From NCBI RefSeq assembly GCF_007992435.1, contig NZ_BKAG01000039.1, forward strand, positions 1 through 64,000: DNA of 64,000 nt. Reading direction: 5' to 3'. The notes below the pieces were generated by a model. The model saw only the letters and a list, made by a program, of their open reading frames with translations. It ran no database searches and had not been told where the DNA came from. Positions 1 through 8,986 of the stretch are shown piece after piece. Every line of letters begins with the position of its first letter. Position 1 is the stretch's first letter. Origin of the DNA: Prosthecobacter gellanilyticus (GTDB taxonomy: Bacteria; Verrucomicrobiota; Verrucomicrobiia; Verrucomicrobiales; Verrucomicrobiaceae). The translations under genes were made by a program, and so were the position numbers.

Positions 1-105
1 GGGTCATTCGCTCTCATGGGGGCGATTTAGACTCTCGCACCTTCAAGCCGAAGGCCCTGGGTGGCGAAGAGTGTTGCGGCAGCGTCCTCAGGTCAGACCT
101 GCGTT

Positions 106-135
106 CCACCCGACTGCGGATTCGGAGATCCGCGC
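106..135 (+). repeat. Dispersed palindromic repeat, copy 1
   Basis: This 30-bp sequence holds the palindromic core GCGGATTCGGAGATCCGC. It recurs inverted with 29 of 30 matches at 1614-1643 and again as a 26-bp variant at 1750-1775. Copies flank the first genes in non-coding DNA, like a REP-type element. The rest of positions 1-150 shows no convincing gene. Confidence 0.75.
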
Positions 136-150
136 CCCGTTGAAGCCAGA

Positions 151-1056
<906 letters not shown>

Positions 1057-1116
1057 GAAGGAGTGCATGAACAAACTCCGCTCCGCCGCATTCTTCATTC
1101 AGCTATCCCAGAAGGC

Positions 1117-1530
1117 TCATTCAGCTTTTGCGGCTTCCTGATTCAGCCACTCCAGCACCGGTAGATCCGCAGGTGCGAGCTCCAGTCCACCCAGCTCTGC
1201 CAAGGGCAGCCACTGCAGCGCGCTGTGCTCATACGCCACAGGTTGCTGGCTGCCCTCCACCAAAGAGCAGCGGAACGGATGCAGCATGATCGAACCCCAG
1301 TCATACACATGCGAGACCGGCCGTCCGGTCTGGATGATTTCCACCTGACACCCGAGTTCCTCGAAGAGTTCACGATGCAGAGCCTCCTCCGGCAGTTCAT
1401 CCATCTCAATCTTCCCACCTGGGAACTCCCAGCATCCTTCCAGTCGTTTCCCCGGCGGCCTCTGCGCCACCATGATCAATCCATCCTGCTCGATGATGGC
1501 ACAGACAACGGGAGTGGCGAAGGTAGACAT
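1117..1530 (-). CDS. Nudix hydrolase, MutT-like (8-oxo-dGTP diphosphatase type)
   Basis: A 137-residue cytoplasmic Nudix protein. A full Nudix box lies at residues 39-60: G39, E45, R53-E54, E57-E58, G60, fitting GX5EX7REUXEEXGU. The short single-domain length, the WEFPGGK entry to the box and the early AQRPPGKRLEGCW segment match the MutT subgroup, which removes oxidised guanine nucleotides from the precursor pool. Closely related Nudix enzymes act on other nucleotides, so the substrate is inferred. It is followed on the same strand by the sugar isomerase-like gene 60 bp away and may be co-transcribed with it. Confidence 0.88.
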   Translation of the reverse strand: MSTFATPVVCAIIEQDGLIMVAQRPPGKRLEGCWEFPGGKIEMDELPEEALHRELFEELGCQVEIIQTGRPVSHVYDWGSIMLHPFRCSLVEGSQQPVAYEHSALQWLPLAELGGLELAPADLPVLEWLNQEAAKAE

Positions 1531-1613
1531 GGAGGAAAGTTAGGGAGGGGATGGACAAGTCAAATTCAACATCGCCCCGGAACCCCATGCTCGTTACGCG
1601 CGCCAGCGCCGGA

Positions 1614-1643
1614 GCGCGGATCTCCGAATCCGCAGCCGGGTGG
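1614..1643 (-). repeat. Dispersed palindromic repeat, copy 2 (inverted)
   Basis: The reverse complement of this segment matches 106-135 at 29 of 30 positions. It lies in the 263-bp gap between the Nudix and sulfatase genes, next to a third variant copy. Otherwise nothing coding is seen in the gap. Confidence 0.75.
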
Positions 1644-1749
1644 ATGCCTCACCCAGCCAAGCCTCTCATAGCAATGACTTCAACTCGTAGACTGGCGTTT
1701 GAATCGCACAACGCGTAGCTGCGTTCTTTGCCTGTCTCTGCGTTCGCGG

Positions 1750-1775
1750 CGGCTGCGGATTCAGGAGATCCGCGC
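1750..1775 (+). repeat. Dispersed palindromic repeat, variant copy 3
   Basis: This copy reads CTGCGGATTCAGGAGATCCG followed by CGC, the same core as copy 1 with a one-base insertion in the loop. It ends 18 bp beyond the sulfatase stop codon, so it could form a hairpin in the 3' end of that transcript. Confidence 0.65.
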
Positions 1776-1793
1776 TCCTTGGAGGCCATCTCA

Positions 1794-3332
1794 TCAAGGC
1801 GGCGGCAACTGATCCGCATACCCGGCACCCGTGCGCTTGAGCTCCGCCACAGCCGCAGCCCGCAGACGCTCCAGATCCGCAGCATGACCAGCCTCCGTCG
1901 CGAGGTTCTTCAGTTCCTCCGGATCACTCTGCAAATCATAGAGCTCCTCAGGCACACCGGGTTTTAAATAGCGGATGTATTTGAAGCGCCCGTCATTCAG
2001 CGCCGCATACCACGGCACATGATGATGCTCCGCCTCGGCCGGCGTTTCCTTCACCACCTTCGTCACCGCACTGCCATAGTGATCACCCGTGCCTTCAAAG
2101 AAGCAGGGGTAAGGCCAGGCTGCATTCTCGGGATCCTTCAGCAGCGGTGTGAGATCACGACCATGCACCTCCCACGGGATCTTGATGTCCGCCGTGGCGC
2201 TGAAGGTGGCGATGAGATCCGGCGCATTCACCGGCTTGGCACAAACCTTTCCCTCCGGCAGCGTGCCCGGACGTGAGATGATCAGCGGGCTGCGGTAGTT
2301 CGCATCATACGGCGCCAGCTTCGTGCGGAAGCCATGCTCGCCCATCGCGAAGCCCTGGTCCGCTGTGAAGACGACCAGCGTGTTCTCCAGTTGCCCGCTC
2401 TCCTTCAGCGTGGCCAGCACACGGCCCACACCTTCATCCAGCGCCTCCACGCACTCCAGTGTCTGATGGATGTAGGCCTCATAGGTCAGCTTCTTCTTGC
2501 TGTTGCTCACGTCGCCAAAGGACTCGCCGCTCTTCCCGGCCACGATATCGCCACTCTCATCCTTGGCCCAGGACTGTGTCTCATTCAGATAATCCGGCTT
2601 GCCGGGACGCGGCGGTAAAATGTCCGCCGGCACCTTCACCTCATCACCTTTGTGCGTGCCTTTGTGCCGCTTCGCGGGGGTCGTGGGCCCATGCACCGCG
2701 CCATAGCAGAGCCAGAGATACCACGGCTTGTCCACAGGACGGTTCTTCCCGCGGATGTAGTCACAGGCCCAGTCCGTGTAGTTGTCCGTTGAATAACCTT
2801 TCGTTAGGCGATCCTCGCCATTGAAGCCCAGCATCTGGTCCTCGTAGTAGTTGCCCGCGTTGTCCGGATGCTTCGGCCGGTTCCACACAATTTGGTAGTC
2901 CCAGTCACGACCATACCCCGCATCCGTCCCCGTGTGCCATTTGCCGATGTGCGCCGTGTGATACCCTTTGGATCTAAAGATCGCCGGCCAGAAAGGGCAC
3001 TGCTGCGGATCATACTCACTCGCTGGATACTTCCCCTCCATCCGCATCGACTCGATCCCATGCGGGTGCCGCCCCGTCAGCAAGCTCGCCCGCGAAGGCA
3101 TGCACCACGCCCCCATGTAGGCATGCGTGAAGCGCACCCCCGACTTCGCCAGCGCATCAATGGACGGCGTCTTCGCCCCCGGGAGCGCCTCCGGGTAACA
3201 CGACACCGTCTTGTAAGAGTGATCGTCACTGAAGATGAACAGAATGTTCGGCCGCTCCGCCGCCTGACTGCCGCCTGTCGCAAGCAACTCCAGCACAACG
3301 ACCGTCAAAGTGAGTAGAAAACAAAAACGCAT
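1794..3332 (-). CDS. Secreted type I sulfatase (arylsulfatase family)
   Basis: A 512-residue sulfatase starting with a signal peptide (MRFCFLLTLTVVVLELL, cleavage near SQAA). The start at 3332 is preceded by GGAGGT at a good distance; the reading frame stays open much further upstream, but that part is low-complexity intergenic DNA. The formylglycine site is C77 in C-M-P-S-R, the Cys-type signature, so the enzyme needs a formylglycine-generating enzyme, not seen here. Metal ligands include D36-D37 in IFSDDHSY and the later TADQGFAMGEH segment. It hydrolyses sulfate esters, plausibly on algal or animal polysaccharides, in the periplasm or outside the cell. The substrate is unassigned. Confidence 0.92.
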   Translation of the reverse strand: MRFCFLLTLTVVVLELLATGGSQAAERPNILFIFSDDHSYKTVSCYPEALPGAKTPSIDALAKSGVRFTHAYMGAWCMPSRASLLTGRHPHGIESMRMEGKYPASEYDPQQCPFWPAIFRSKGYHTAHIGKWHTGTDAGYGRDWDYQIVWNRPKHPDNAGNYYEDQMLGFNGEDRLTKGYSTDNYTDWACDYIRGKNRPVDKPWYLWLCYGAVHGPTTPAKRHKGTHKGDEVKVPADILPPRPGKPDYLNETQSWAKDESGDIVAGKSGESFGDVSNSKKKLTYEAYIHQTLECVEALDEGVGRVLATLKESGQLENTLVVFTADQGFAMGEHGFRTKLAPYDANYRSPLIISRPGTLPEGKVCAKPVNAPDLIATFSATADIKIPWEVHGRDLTPLLKDPENAAWPYPCFFEGTGDHYGSAVTKVVKETPAEAEHHHVPWYAALNDGRFKYIRYLKPGVPEELYDLQSDPEELKNLATEAGHAADLERLRAAAVAELKRTGAGYADQLPPP

Positions 3333-3337
3333 AGCAC

Positions 3338-3343
3338 ACCTCC
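3338..3343 (-). promoter_or_regulatory. Ribosome binding site fixing the sulfatase start
   Basis: GGAGGT on the minus strand lies 5 bases before the ATG at 3332. It supports this start over the longer open frame reaching 3917. Few other genes in the window have so clear a Shine-Dalgarno site. Confidence 0.7.
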
Positions 3344-3380
3344 AAACGCCATCCCCCGCCCCACCTGTCACCACAAACAA

Positions 3381-3590
3381 CCTGGATCTACCTGGATTAG
3401 GCTGGATCCCCCGTAGGCTCGTTCGCCAGAACAAGGAACCCAGCCCCGCTATCTGCACCAGCCGCGATCTACCTTGATCAGGCTGGATCGCCCCCAAAGT
3501 GGCCGCCTTTCTCCGAAAGGTGAACCCACCGCCAGCTCCCCTTTCCCCATCCCCAGCAGGTCGGATCCGGTCGGATTGACTCGGATCGGC
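3381..3590. repeat. Three blocks of 10-bp-phase GGAT repeats
   Basis: Block 1 (3381-3410) is CCTGGATCTA, CCTGGATTAG, GCTGGATCCC. Block 2 (3464-3493) is CGCGATCTAC, CTTGATCAGG, CTGGATCGCC. Block 3 (3561-3590) is TCGGATCCGG, TCGGATTGAC, TCGGATCGGC. Each has three units in exact 10-bp register around GGAT or GATC. They lie in the 737-bp divergent gap (3333-4069) between the sulfatase and DoxX genes, where no gene is evident. The function is unknown; helical-turn spacing would suit cooperative protein binding on one DNA face. Confidence 0.7.
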
Positions 3591-3610
3591 TCTCCTCTCC
3601 CCCAAACCAC

Positions 3611-3650
3611 CGTCAACAACCGTCAACCACTGTAAACAATCGTAAACGGC
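3611..3650. repeat. Decamer repeat block CGTCAACAAC (four units)
   Basis: The units are CGTCAACAAC, CGTCAACCAC, TGTAAACAAT and CGTAAACGGC, in exact 10-bp phase. A near copy lies 288 bp away at 3899-3938. Both are in the sulfatase-DoxX divergent gap. Confidence 0.75.
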
Positions 3651-3898
3651 TCCCGCCCCTTCCGCGTCTTCCATGGGTTCCGTAGGCCATCCCTCCCCCT
3701 CCAAAACTCCAATTCTCCTGTAAAAAAGCGCATTCATAGCCCCGCAATCTCGCCCGCCCTGTCCCTCCCGAAAAGTGACCCAAGCGGACCCTTTGGACAC
3801 CGCACCCACATCTCTGCTTCTCAGCATCAGCGTCTTATCAGCGGTTAAAAATCTCCGCGTCTCCCAGTCTTCCCCGGTTCCCTGCTTCTGAAAACCAC

Positions 3899-3938
3899 CG
3901 TCAACAACTGTAAACAACCGTCAACCACCGTCAGCGTC
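3899..3938. repeat. Decamer repeat block CGTCAACAAC, second copy
   Basis: The units are CGTCAACAAC, TGTAAACAAC, CGTCAACCAC and CGTCAGCGTC. They are the same unit family and phase as 3611-3650, about 130 bp upstream of the DoxX start codon. Confidence 0.75.
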
Positions 3939-4069
3939 TCCCCTCCCACCCGCCATCCCTGAGAATCCCCGGCCCTCCGCCCCGAAATTCCGCTGGATTT
4001 CCATAACGGGGCCATTCAAACTCCCTCCCCTTCCCCCGATCCGTTACAGTTCTAACCACCAACCACTCC

Positions 4070-4606
4070 ATGTCCGACAAAGCCTGTTCTTCTCACTCGT
4101 GCCCACGTTTTGATCTCGCCGCCGCGAACCTCATCACCCGTCTCTGGGTCGGCATGCGTCTCTTCATGGCTGGTGTGGACAAATTCCGCGCGGGCGACGG
4201 CGCTGCCGCCACCTTCAACTCCGTCAACTACGACACCAAGAGCGGCCTCATCGCCAAGCTCATGTCGGACAACAGCTTCCTGCCCTCCATCCTTCCTCCG
4301 ACCGCCATCGACCAGTATGCCCACAGCATCGGTTACATCCTGCTCGCCGTCGGTGCCTGGGTGGCCATCGGTCTCTTCAGCCGCATCTCCCTCCTGGCTG
4401 CCGGCCTGACCTTCCTCTCCCTCGGCTTCGGTCTCGCCGCCCTTCCAGATGACACCGAGCTCAGCACGAACATCGGTATCGGCATCATCATCACCTTCGC
4501 CGCTCTGAGCACCGTGAAGCACGGCTGGCTCTCCCTGGACGGTCTGTTCTTCCGCAAGAAGAGCTGCCACAGCCACCCGGAAAAAACCACCGAGGCGATC
4601 TCCTGA
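4070..4606 (+). CDS. DoxX-family integral membrane protein
   Basis: A 178-residue inner-membrane protein with four predicted helices at about 21-38, 83-103, 106-126 and 134-155. The layout and the helix-1 segment LWVGMRLFMAGVDKF resemble the DoxX family. The N-terminus has two cysteines (C6, C11) and the tail is hydrophilic with a Cys-His-rich end (KKSCHSHP). DoxX relatives are linked to thiosulfate:quinone oxidoreduction or to oxidative-stress membrane complexes, but for most members the role is unproven. It stands 47 bp before the Gfo/Idh/MocA gene on the same strand, suggesting co-transcription from the repeat-rich divergent region. Confidence 0.78.
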   Translation: MSDKACSSHSCPRFDLAAANLITRLWVGMRLFMAGVDKFRAGDGAAATFNSVNYDTKSGLIAKLMSDNSFLPSILPPTAIDQYAHSIGYILLAVGAWVAIGLFSRISLLAAGLTFLSLGFGLAALPDDTELSTNIGIGIIITFAALSTVKHGWLSLDGLFFRKKSCHSHPEKTTEAIS

Positions 4607-4653
4607 TCGAACGCTCTTTCTCCCGCTATCACAAAGCCAAGCTTAGTTAGCTT

Positions 4654-6144
4654 ATGAGCCCAGATTCCCCTTCCCCCAAGCCCCTCAGCGGGCTCGCCAA
4701 ATTCATGGACCGCCGTTCCTTCCTGCGCACCAGCGCGGTGACCGGCGGCAGCCTCTACCTTGCCACCAGCAAGAGCGCCATCGCCCAGGGCGAGACCGCC
4801 GGCCGCAAGATCAAATGCGCCCTCGTGGGCTGCGGCGCCCAGGGCGACCGCCTCCGCGTGGCCTCCTCCAAAATCATGAGCGGCATCCAGTGGGTGGCCG
4901 TGTGTGACATCTGGAAATACAACCGCACTCCCACCGCACGCCGCATGGCGTATGAGAACAAGCACCAGGTCGAAGGCCCGGTCGCTGAGTATGAGACCAT
5001 CGAGGAAATGCTGGAGAAGCAGCCTGACATTGAGGCCGTCTTCATCGCCACGCCTGACCACCTGCACGCTCCATTCTCCCGCATGTGCCTGGAGAAGGGC
5101 AAGTCCGTGTACTGTGAGAAGATGATGTCCAACACCATCGAAGGTGCGCGTGACATGGTGAAGGCCGGCAAGGAGAACAACGGCATCTTCCAGATCGGCC
5201 ATCAGCGCCACTCGAACCCGCGCTACATCCACCTGCGTGAGAAGATCATCAAAAAGGGTCTGCTCGGTCGCGTGACACATTGCTACGGCCAGTGGAACCG
5301 CGGTGTCGCCGCCTCCCAGCCTCTCGGCATTCCGAAGAACCAGACCATCCCGCAGGAAATGCTCACGAAGTATGGCTTCGACAGCATGGAACAGTTCCGC
5401 AACTGGCGCTGGTTCGCCAAGTACGGCGGCGGCCCCATCTCTGACCTCGGCGCCCACCAGATTGACATGTTCAACTGGATGTATGAGCAGACCCCGACCT
5501 CCCTCTACGCCACCGGTGGCGTGGACTACTATGATGGCACCCCCGGCCCTGACGGCCAGCCCAAGGCCAAGTTTGAACTGCCGGACAACGTGATGTGCCT
5601 TTATGAGTACAACACCCCTGCCGGCATCATGCGCGCCTACTACCAGGTGCTGACCACCACGGGTTCCCAGGGTTACTATGAGAAGCACATGGGTGTCTCG
5701 GGTTCCGCCATCATCTCCGAAAGCCCGACCTACAACCAGGTCTATGCCGAGCCCTCCAACGACTGGAGCCAGTATGCTTCCGGCGACAACCCGATCCTGG
5801 TGAAGGCCCCGGACAACGTGAAGAACAAGTTCTGGGAGCATCCCCGCGCCTGGGCCAAGCCTGCACCGAAGTCCTACAACGTCACCGGCACCGCCAAGGC
5901 TGTGGCTGATGCGCGCGAGTCCAAGGCTCTCGATCCGTGGGAAATCCCGGTCATCCTGGACGTGTATCCGCACACCCCGCACGTGGCGAATTTCATCGAG
6001 TCCGTGCAGAAGAAGGACCCGGCCCACCTGACCTGCAACGTCATGCAGGCCTTCAAGTCCTGCGTCACTGTGCTCAAAGCCTACGAGTGCCTCAAGACCG
6101 GCCAGAAGTATAACTTCACCCCTGCCGACTTCGAGGTCGCCTAA
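4654..6144 (+). CDS. Tat-exported Gfo/Idh/MocA-family oxidoreductase
   Basis: A 496-residue NAD(P)-dependent oxidoreductase. A twin-arginine signal lies at D19-R20-R21-S-F-L-R, followed by a weakly hydrophobic stretch to about residue 45; M18 is an alternative start. The Rossmann motif is G59-C-G-A-Q-G64. The central YCEKMM segment corresponds to the EKP motif of the family, with Met in place of Pro. GGGPISDLGAHQIDMFNWM carries the conserved D-x-G-x-H-x-x-D pattern. Such exported family members are abundant in Planctomycetota and Verrucomicrobiota and act on sugars or sugar derivatives in the periplasm. The substrate is unknown. Neighbours are DoxX upstream and a discoidin-like protein downstream. 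Confidence 0.9.
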   Translation: MSPDSPSPKPLSGLAKFMDRRSFLRTSAVTGGSLYLATSKSAIAQGETAGRKIKCALVGCGAQGDRLRVASSKIMSGIQWVAVCDIWKYNRTPTARRMAYENKHQVEGPVAEYETIEEMLEKQPDIEAVFIATPDHLHAPFSRMCLEKGKSVYCEKMMSNTIEGARDMVKAGKENNGIFQIGHQRHSNPRYIHLREKIIKKGLLGRVTHCYGQWNRGVAASQPLGIPKNQTIPQEMLTKYGFDSMEQFRNWRWFAKYGGGPISDLGAHQIDMFNWMYEQTPTSLYATGGVDYYDGTPGPDGQPKAKFELPDNVMCLYEYNTPAGIMRAYYQVLTTTGSQGYYEKHMGVSGSAIISESPTYNQVYAEPSNDWSQYASGDNPILVKAPDNVKNKFWEHPRAWAKPAPKSYNVTGTAKAVADARESKALDPWEIPVILDVYPHTPHVANFIESVQKKDPAHLTCNVMQAFKSCVTVLKAYECLKTGQKYNFTPADFEVA

Positions 6145-6158
6145 CAAAATCCAAGGCC

Positions 6159-6180
6159 GGGGAGGCCACAAAACCTCCCC
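6159..6180 (+). terminator. Weak stem-loop after the oxidoreductase gene
   Basis: A GGGGAGG / CCTCCCC stem with an 8-base loop begins 14 bp after the stop codon. There is no T-run, so intrinsic termination is doubtful; it may protect the transcript 3' end. Confidence 0.4.
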
Positions 6181-6233
6181 GCCACGAACAACCGGAAACC
6201 GAGAGCAGCGAGCCGGGAACAAGTTAAGCTAAT

Positions 6234-6263
6234 TTGCACTTTTCGGTTCACAGCTTGCAATAT
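6234..6263 (+). promoter_or_regulatory. Possible sigma-70-type promoter for the discoidin-like gene
   Basis: TTGCAC (6234-6239) and CAATAT (6258-6263), spaced 18 bp, lie in an AT-rich patch 43 bp before the start codon at 6306. The match is partial, so this is a suggestion only. Confidence 0.35.
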
Positions 6264-6305
6264 TCCATTCCGAAGCCCGTCTAATCCGCCCCCATTCTTA
6301 CCCCA

Positions 6306-6968
6306 ATGAACAAAACCACCCTCGCCATCGCCGCCCTCGCGGCTCTTAGCACCGCCGTCTCCGCCCAGGACACGGAAGAGATCAAGATTGAGTTCCCGAA
6401 GCCGATGTTCATCGGCACGCCGGTTCCAGCCAAGCTGCCGAACCTCGAAACTCCTGATCCAACGAAGATCATCAAGTCCTTCCAGGCTCCTAAAGGCACC
6501 GTCAACCTCGCCAAGGGCAAGGAAGTGACCTCCAGCGATCCAGCCCCGATCATCGGTGAGCTCACCCTCGTGACCGATGGTGACGCCGACGGTTCCGATG
6601 GCTGCTTCGTCGAACTCGCCCCTGGTCCTCAGTGGGTCCAGATCGACCTCGGCGCCGCCACCACGCTGAACAAGATCGCCGTCTGGCATTACCACAAGCA
6701 GGCCCAGGCCTACGTGGACGTCGTTGTCCAGGTGTCTGACGACAAAGAGTTCAAGACCGGTGTCACCACCCTCTTCAACTCCGATCATGACGACACCCTG
6801 AAGCTCGGCGCCGGTGCTGACCCCGCCTACATCGAGACCAACCACGGCCGCGTCATCGACGCCAAGAACACCAAGGCCCGCTACGTGCGCCTCACCAGCA
6901 ATGGCAACACCTCCAACGAGATGAATCATTACTGCGAAGTGCAGGTCTTCGGCGTTCCCGGCAAGTAA
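6306..6968 (+). CDS. Secreted protein with F5/8 type C (discoidin)-like domain
   Basis: A 220-residue exported protein. The signal peptide starts MNKTTLAIAALAALS and cleaves near VSA-QD. After a Pro-rich linker (about 25-60), residues 65-218 form a galactose-binding-like beta-sandwich. The family hallmarks are the NLAKGKEVTSS opening strand, the LVTDGDADGSDGCF calcium-loop-like region, the WVQIDLGAATTLNKI core strand and a closing EVQVFG strand. Such domains bind glycans or surfaces; a catalytic role is unlikely. It probably belongs to the transcript or regulon of the preceding oxidoreductase, separated by 161 bp that include a possible promoter. A strong terminator follows. Confidence 0.82.
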   Translation: MNKTTLAIAALAALSTAVSAQDTEEIKIEFPKPMFIGTPVPAKLPNLETPDPTKIIKSFQAPKGTVNLAKGKEVTSSDPAPIIGELTLVTDGDADGSDGCFVELAPGPQWVQIDLGAATTLNKIAVWHYHKQAQAYVDVVVQVSDDKEFKTGVTTLFNSDHDDTLKLGAGADPAYIETNHGRVIDAKNTKARYVRLTSNGNTSNEMNHYCEVQVFGVPGK

Positions 6969-7006
6969 GCTTCTCCGAGGTCTAACTAAAACCTCTTCAA
7001 ACCTTT

Positions 7007-7039
7007 GCCGCCGTGAGTCCTGCTCACGGCGGCTTTTTT
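7007..7039 (+). terminator. Intrinsic terminator after the discoidin-like gene
   Basis: A perfect 11-bp stem, GCCGCCGTGAG / CTCACGGCGGC, with a 5-base loop is followed by six T. It is a textbook rho-independent terminator 38 bp after the stop codon. Confidence 0.92.
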
Positions 7040-7114
7040 GTAGGCTCGCTCACCAGAACGAGGGGCTTGGAAAAGCCTCGCCAAAAAAAACAAAGCACCC
7101 TCGTCAAAAAGTGA

Positions 7115-7158
7115 GGGCCAAAGGCCCGTCCCATACCAGCCTGGGCCAACGGCCCAGG
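7115..7158. repeat. Two-hairpin intergenic repeat element with ATACC linker
   Basis: Hairpin GGGCC-AAA-GGCCC (7115-7127) is followed by a CCATACCAG linker and hairpin CCTGGGCC-AAC-GGCCCAGG (7140-7158). The hairpin-ATA-linker-hairpin plan resembles that of the larger elements at 38.7, 42.6 and 59.9 kb. It ends 22 bp before the tautomerase start codon. Confidence 0.6.
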
Positions 7159-7180
7159 AACCTCCGACAACTCCATCCCC

Positions 7181-7387
7181 ATGCCCTACGTCAACGTTCG
7201 CATCACCAAGGACGGCGTGACCGCCGAACAAAAAGCGCAGATCGTCTCCGAGATCACCCAGACGCTGCAGCGCGTGCTCGGCAAGAAGCCCGAGCACACC
7301 CACATCGTCATCGACGAGGTCGAGCCTGAGAACTGGGGCTTCGCCGGCATGCTCACCACCGAGTTCCGCAAACAGCAGGGAGATTGA
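7181..7387 (+). CDS. 4-oxalocrotonate tautomerase-family protein
   Basis: A 68-residue tautomerase. Pro2 becomes the N-terminal catalytic Pro1 after Met removal, and the opening MPYVNVRIT fits the family. The later HIVIDEVEPENWGFAG segment matches the second beta strand and turn of small hexameric tautomerases. Length is normal for the 4-OT type (about 60-75). The enzyme interconverts keto and enol acids; the exact substrate is unknown, and no aromatic catabolism genes are nearby. No clear ribosome binding site is seen. Confidence 0.85.
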   Translation: MPYVNVRITKDGVTAEQKAQIVSEITQTLQRVLGKKPEHTHIVIDEVEPENWGFAGMLTTEFRKQQGD

Positions 7388-7531
7388 TCCTCTCTCTCGC
7401 CAAGGCTCGACAGAACCGCGCGCCGCCCCATCTTTCGGCATCACCCCGACAGCTCAAGACACGCCCCTGGACGTAGGATAGAAAATCGCGCGGCGCAGGC
7501 ACCCACTGGCCTAACCTGAAACATCACCAAC

Positions 7532-8050
7532 ATGAAACCGACCACTCAAACCGCCGTCAAGTGGGGGCTGTACATCGGCTTGGCGAATCTCGTCTGGCTC
7601 TACATGGCCTACTATCTGGGCCTTCACACCAGCGGTGTCATGACCTTCCAGTTCGCCATGCTGGTGTGGCTGATCATCACCATCACAGGTTTCGTTCTCT
7701 GCCTTCGTGCGGTGAGGCGCAGGAATCCTGCATTGACCTACCTGGAAGGAGTCAAGGCAGGAGCCGTGGCAGCCTTGGTGTCAGTCATCATCTCCACCAT
7801 GGCCCAGATCGGCTACGTCAAAGTCGTCCATCCAGAATGGTCTGAGGTGATGGTTCACCAGACCCAGGCGCACTTCTCCTCCCAGGGAATGACTGAAGCC
7901 CAGATCCAGAAGATGACCACCAAGGCAAAGAACTCCTTCACCCTGGCCAACTACGCCCTCTACTCCGGCATCACCGCCATGGTTCTAGGCATCGCGCTGC
8001 CACTGATCGTCATGGTCTTCCACCGCAGCCGTTCCACGAACAAGGTCTGA
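7532..8050 (+). CDS. DUF4199-like membrane protein
   Basis: A 172-residue inner-membrane protein with four helices at about 11-30, 38-58, 75-98 and 138-163, and a hydrophilic loop between helices 3 and 4. The AVKWGLYIGLANLVW start and the segment LTYLEGVKAGAVAALVS, where a polar helix start is followed by Gly-Lys-Ala-Gly, resemble DUF4199 proteins of Bacteroidota and Verrucomicrobiota. Function is unknown for the family. It lies 71 bp before the esterase gene on the same strand. Confidence 0.7.
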   Translation: MKPTTQTAVKWGLYIGLANLVWLYMAYYLGLHTSGVMTFQFAMLVWLIITITGFVLCLRAVRRRNPALTYLEGVKAGAVAALVSVIISTMAQIGYVKVVHPEWSEVMVHQTQAHFSSQGMTEAQIQKMTTKAKNSFTLANYALYSGITAMVLGIALPLIVMVFHRSRSTNKV

Positions 8051-8121
8051 CCACCTCCGCGAGACAACCTTTTCCTCCTTGCCTCCCCTCATCATCACGC
8101 TCCGATAGCTGCCCCACCGCC

Positions 8122-8952
8122 ATGCGCTTCCTCGCCCTTCTCCTTCTCGCCACCACACTCCAGGCCGCCGACCAGCCCCAAGCCATTTCCCTCTGGCCTC
8201 AAGGAGCCCCAGGCTCCGAAGCCCGCAAAGACGAGGCCGAGAAACAAGAAGGCGCGAACGTGGTGAACGTCCACAATCCCTCCATCACGCCCTTCATCCC
8301 CGCTAAGGATGCCACCGGCACCGCCGTGCTCATCGCCCCCGGCGGTGGTCACTCCAAACTCTGCCTGGGCCATGAAGGCTATGCGCTCGCCGAATGGTTC
8401 CAGGAGCACGGAGTCGCCGCCTTCGTGCTCAAATACCGTCTCGCCCGCGAAAAGGGCTCCACCTACACCATCCAGGATCATGCCATGGCCGATACCCGCC
8501 GCGCCCTGCGCCTGATCCGCAGCCGCGCCAAGGAGTGGAACATCCGCCCCGACCGCCTCGGCGTCATGGGCTTCTCCGCCGGTGGCGAGCTCGCCGCCTT
8601 CGCCGCCATGAAGAGCGATCCTGGCAAGCCCGACGCCGCGGACAGCATCGAGCGTGAAAGCTCACGCCCCGATTTCCAGGCCCTGATCTACCCCGGCACC
8701 TCCGGCCTCTTCTCCGCTGAAAAAGGCATGCCGCCGCTCTTCATCGCCTGCGGTTACGGCGACCGCCCCGACATCGCCGAAGGCATGGCCACCCTCTATC
8801 TCAAATACAAAGCCGCCGGCGTGAAAGCCGAGCTGCACATCTACAGCGAAGCTGGTCACGGTTTTGGTTACCGCCCCGGCACCACCACCGCCGCCGGCCA
8901 ATGGCCCAACCGCTTCATGGAATGGCTCAAAGACAGCAAGCTCGTCCCCTGA
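8122..8952 (+). CDS. Secreted alpha/beta hydrolase (acetyl-xylan esterase/BD-FAE-like)
   Basis: A 276-residue hydrolase with a signal peptide (MRFLALLLLATTLQA). The nucleophile elbow is G-F-S152-A-G and the oxyanion region is PGGGHSKL (73-80). The acid is probably D215 in GYGDRPDI and the histidine is H247 in EAGHGFGY. The domain matches the BD-FAE/dienelactone hydrolase-like clade often annotated as acetyl esterase, which removes acyl groups from plant or algal polysaccharides. The exported location and the sulfatase nearby fit polysaccharide de-esterification, but the substrate is inferred. Confidence 0.87.
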   Translation: MRFLALLLLATTLQAADQPQAISLWPQGAPGSEARKDEAEKQEGANVVNVHNPSITPFIPAKDATGTAVLIAPGGGHSKLCLGHEGYALAEWFQEHGVAAFVLKYRLAREKGSTYTIQDHAMADTRRALRLIRSRAKEWNIRPDRLGVMGFSAGGELAAFAAMKSDPGKPDAADSIERESSRPDFQALIYPGTSGLFSAEKGMPPLFIACGYGDRPDIAEGMATLYLKYKAAGVKAELHIYSEAGHGFGYRPGTTTAAGQWPNRFMEWLKDSKLVP

Positions 8953-8986
8953 GTTGACCCGCGAAGTCGCGAAGCGTCCCGGAGTG

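Noticed and set aside
3333..3917. Upstream extension of the sulfatase frame
   Set aside because: The extension covers decamer repeats and non-coding DNA, lacks a signal peptide, and a GGAGGT site supports the start at 3332.
3381..3938. CRISPR-like array from the period-10 repeats
   Set aside because: Units are 10 bp without spacers and no cas genes are present.
4333..6222. A 629-codon minus-strand open frame opposite the Gfo/Idh/MocA gene
   Set aside because: The plus-strand gene has clear family motifs; the antisense frame is a GC-rich third-position artefact.
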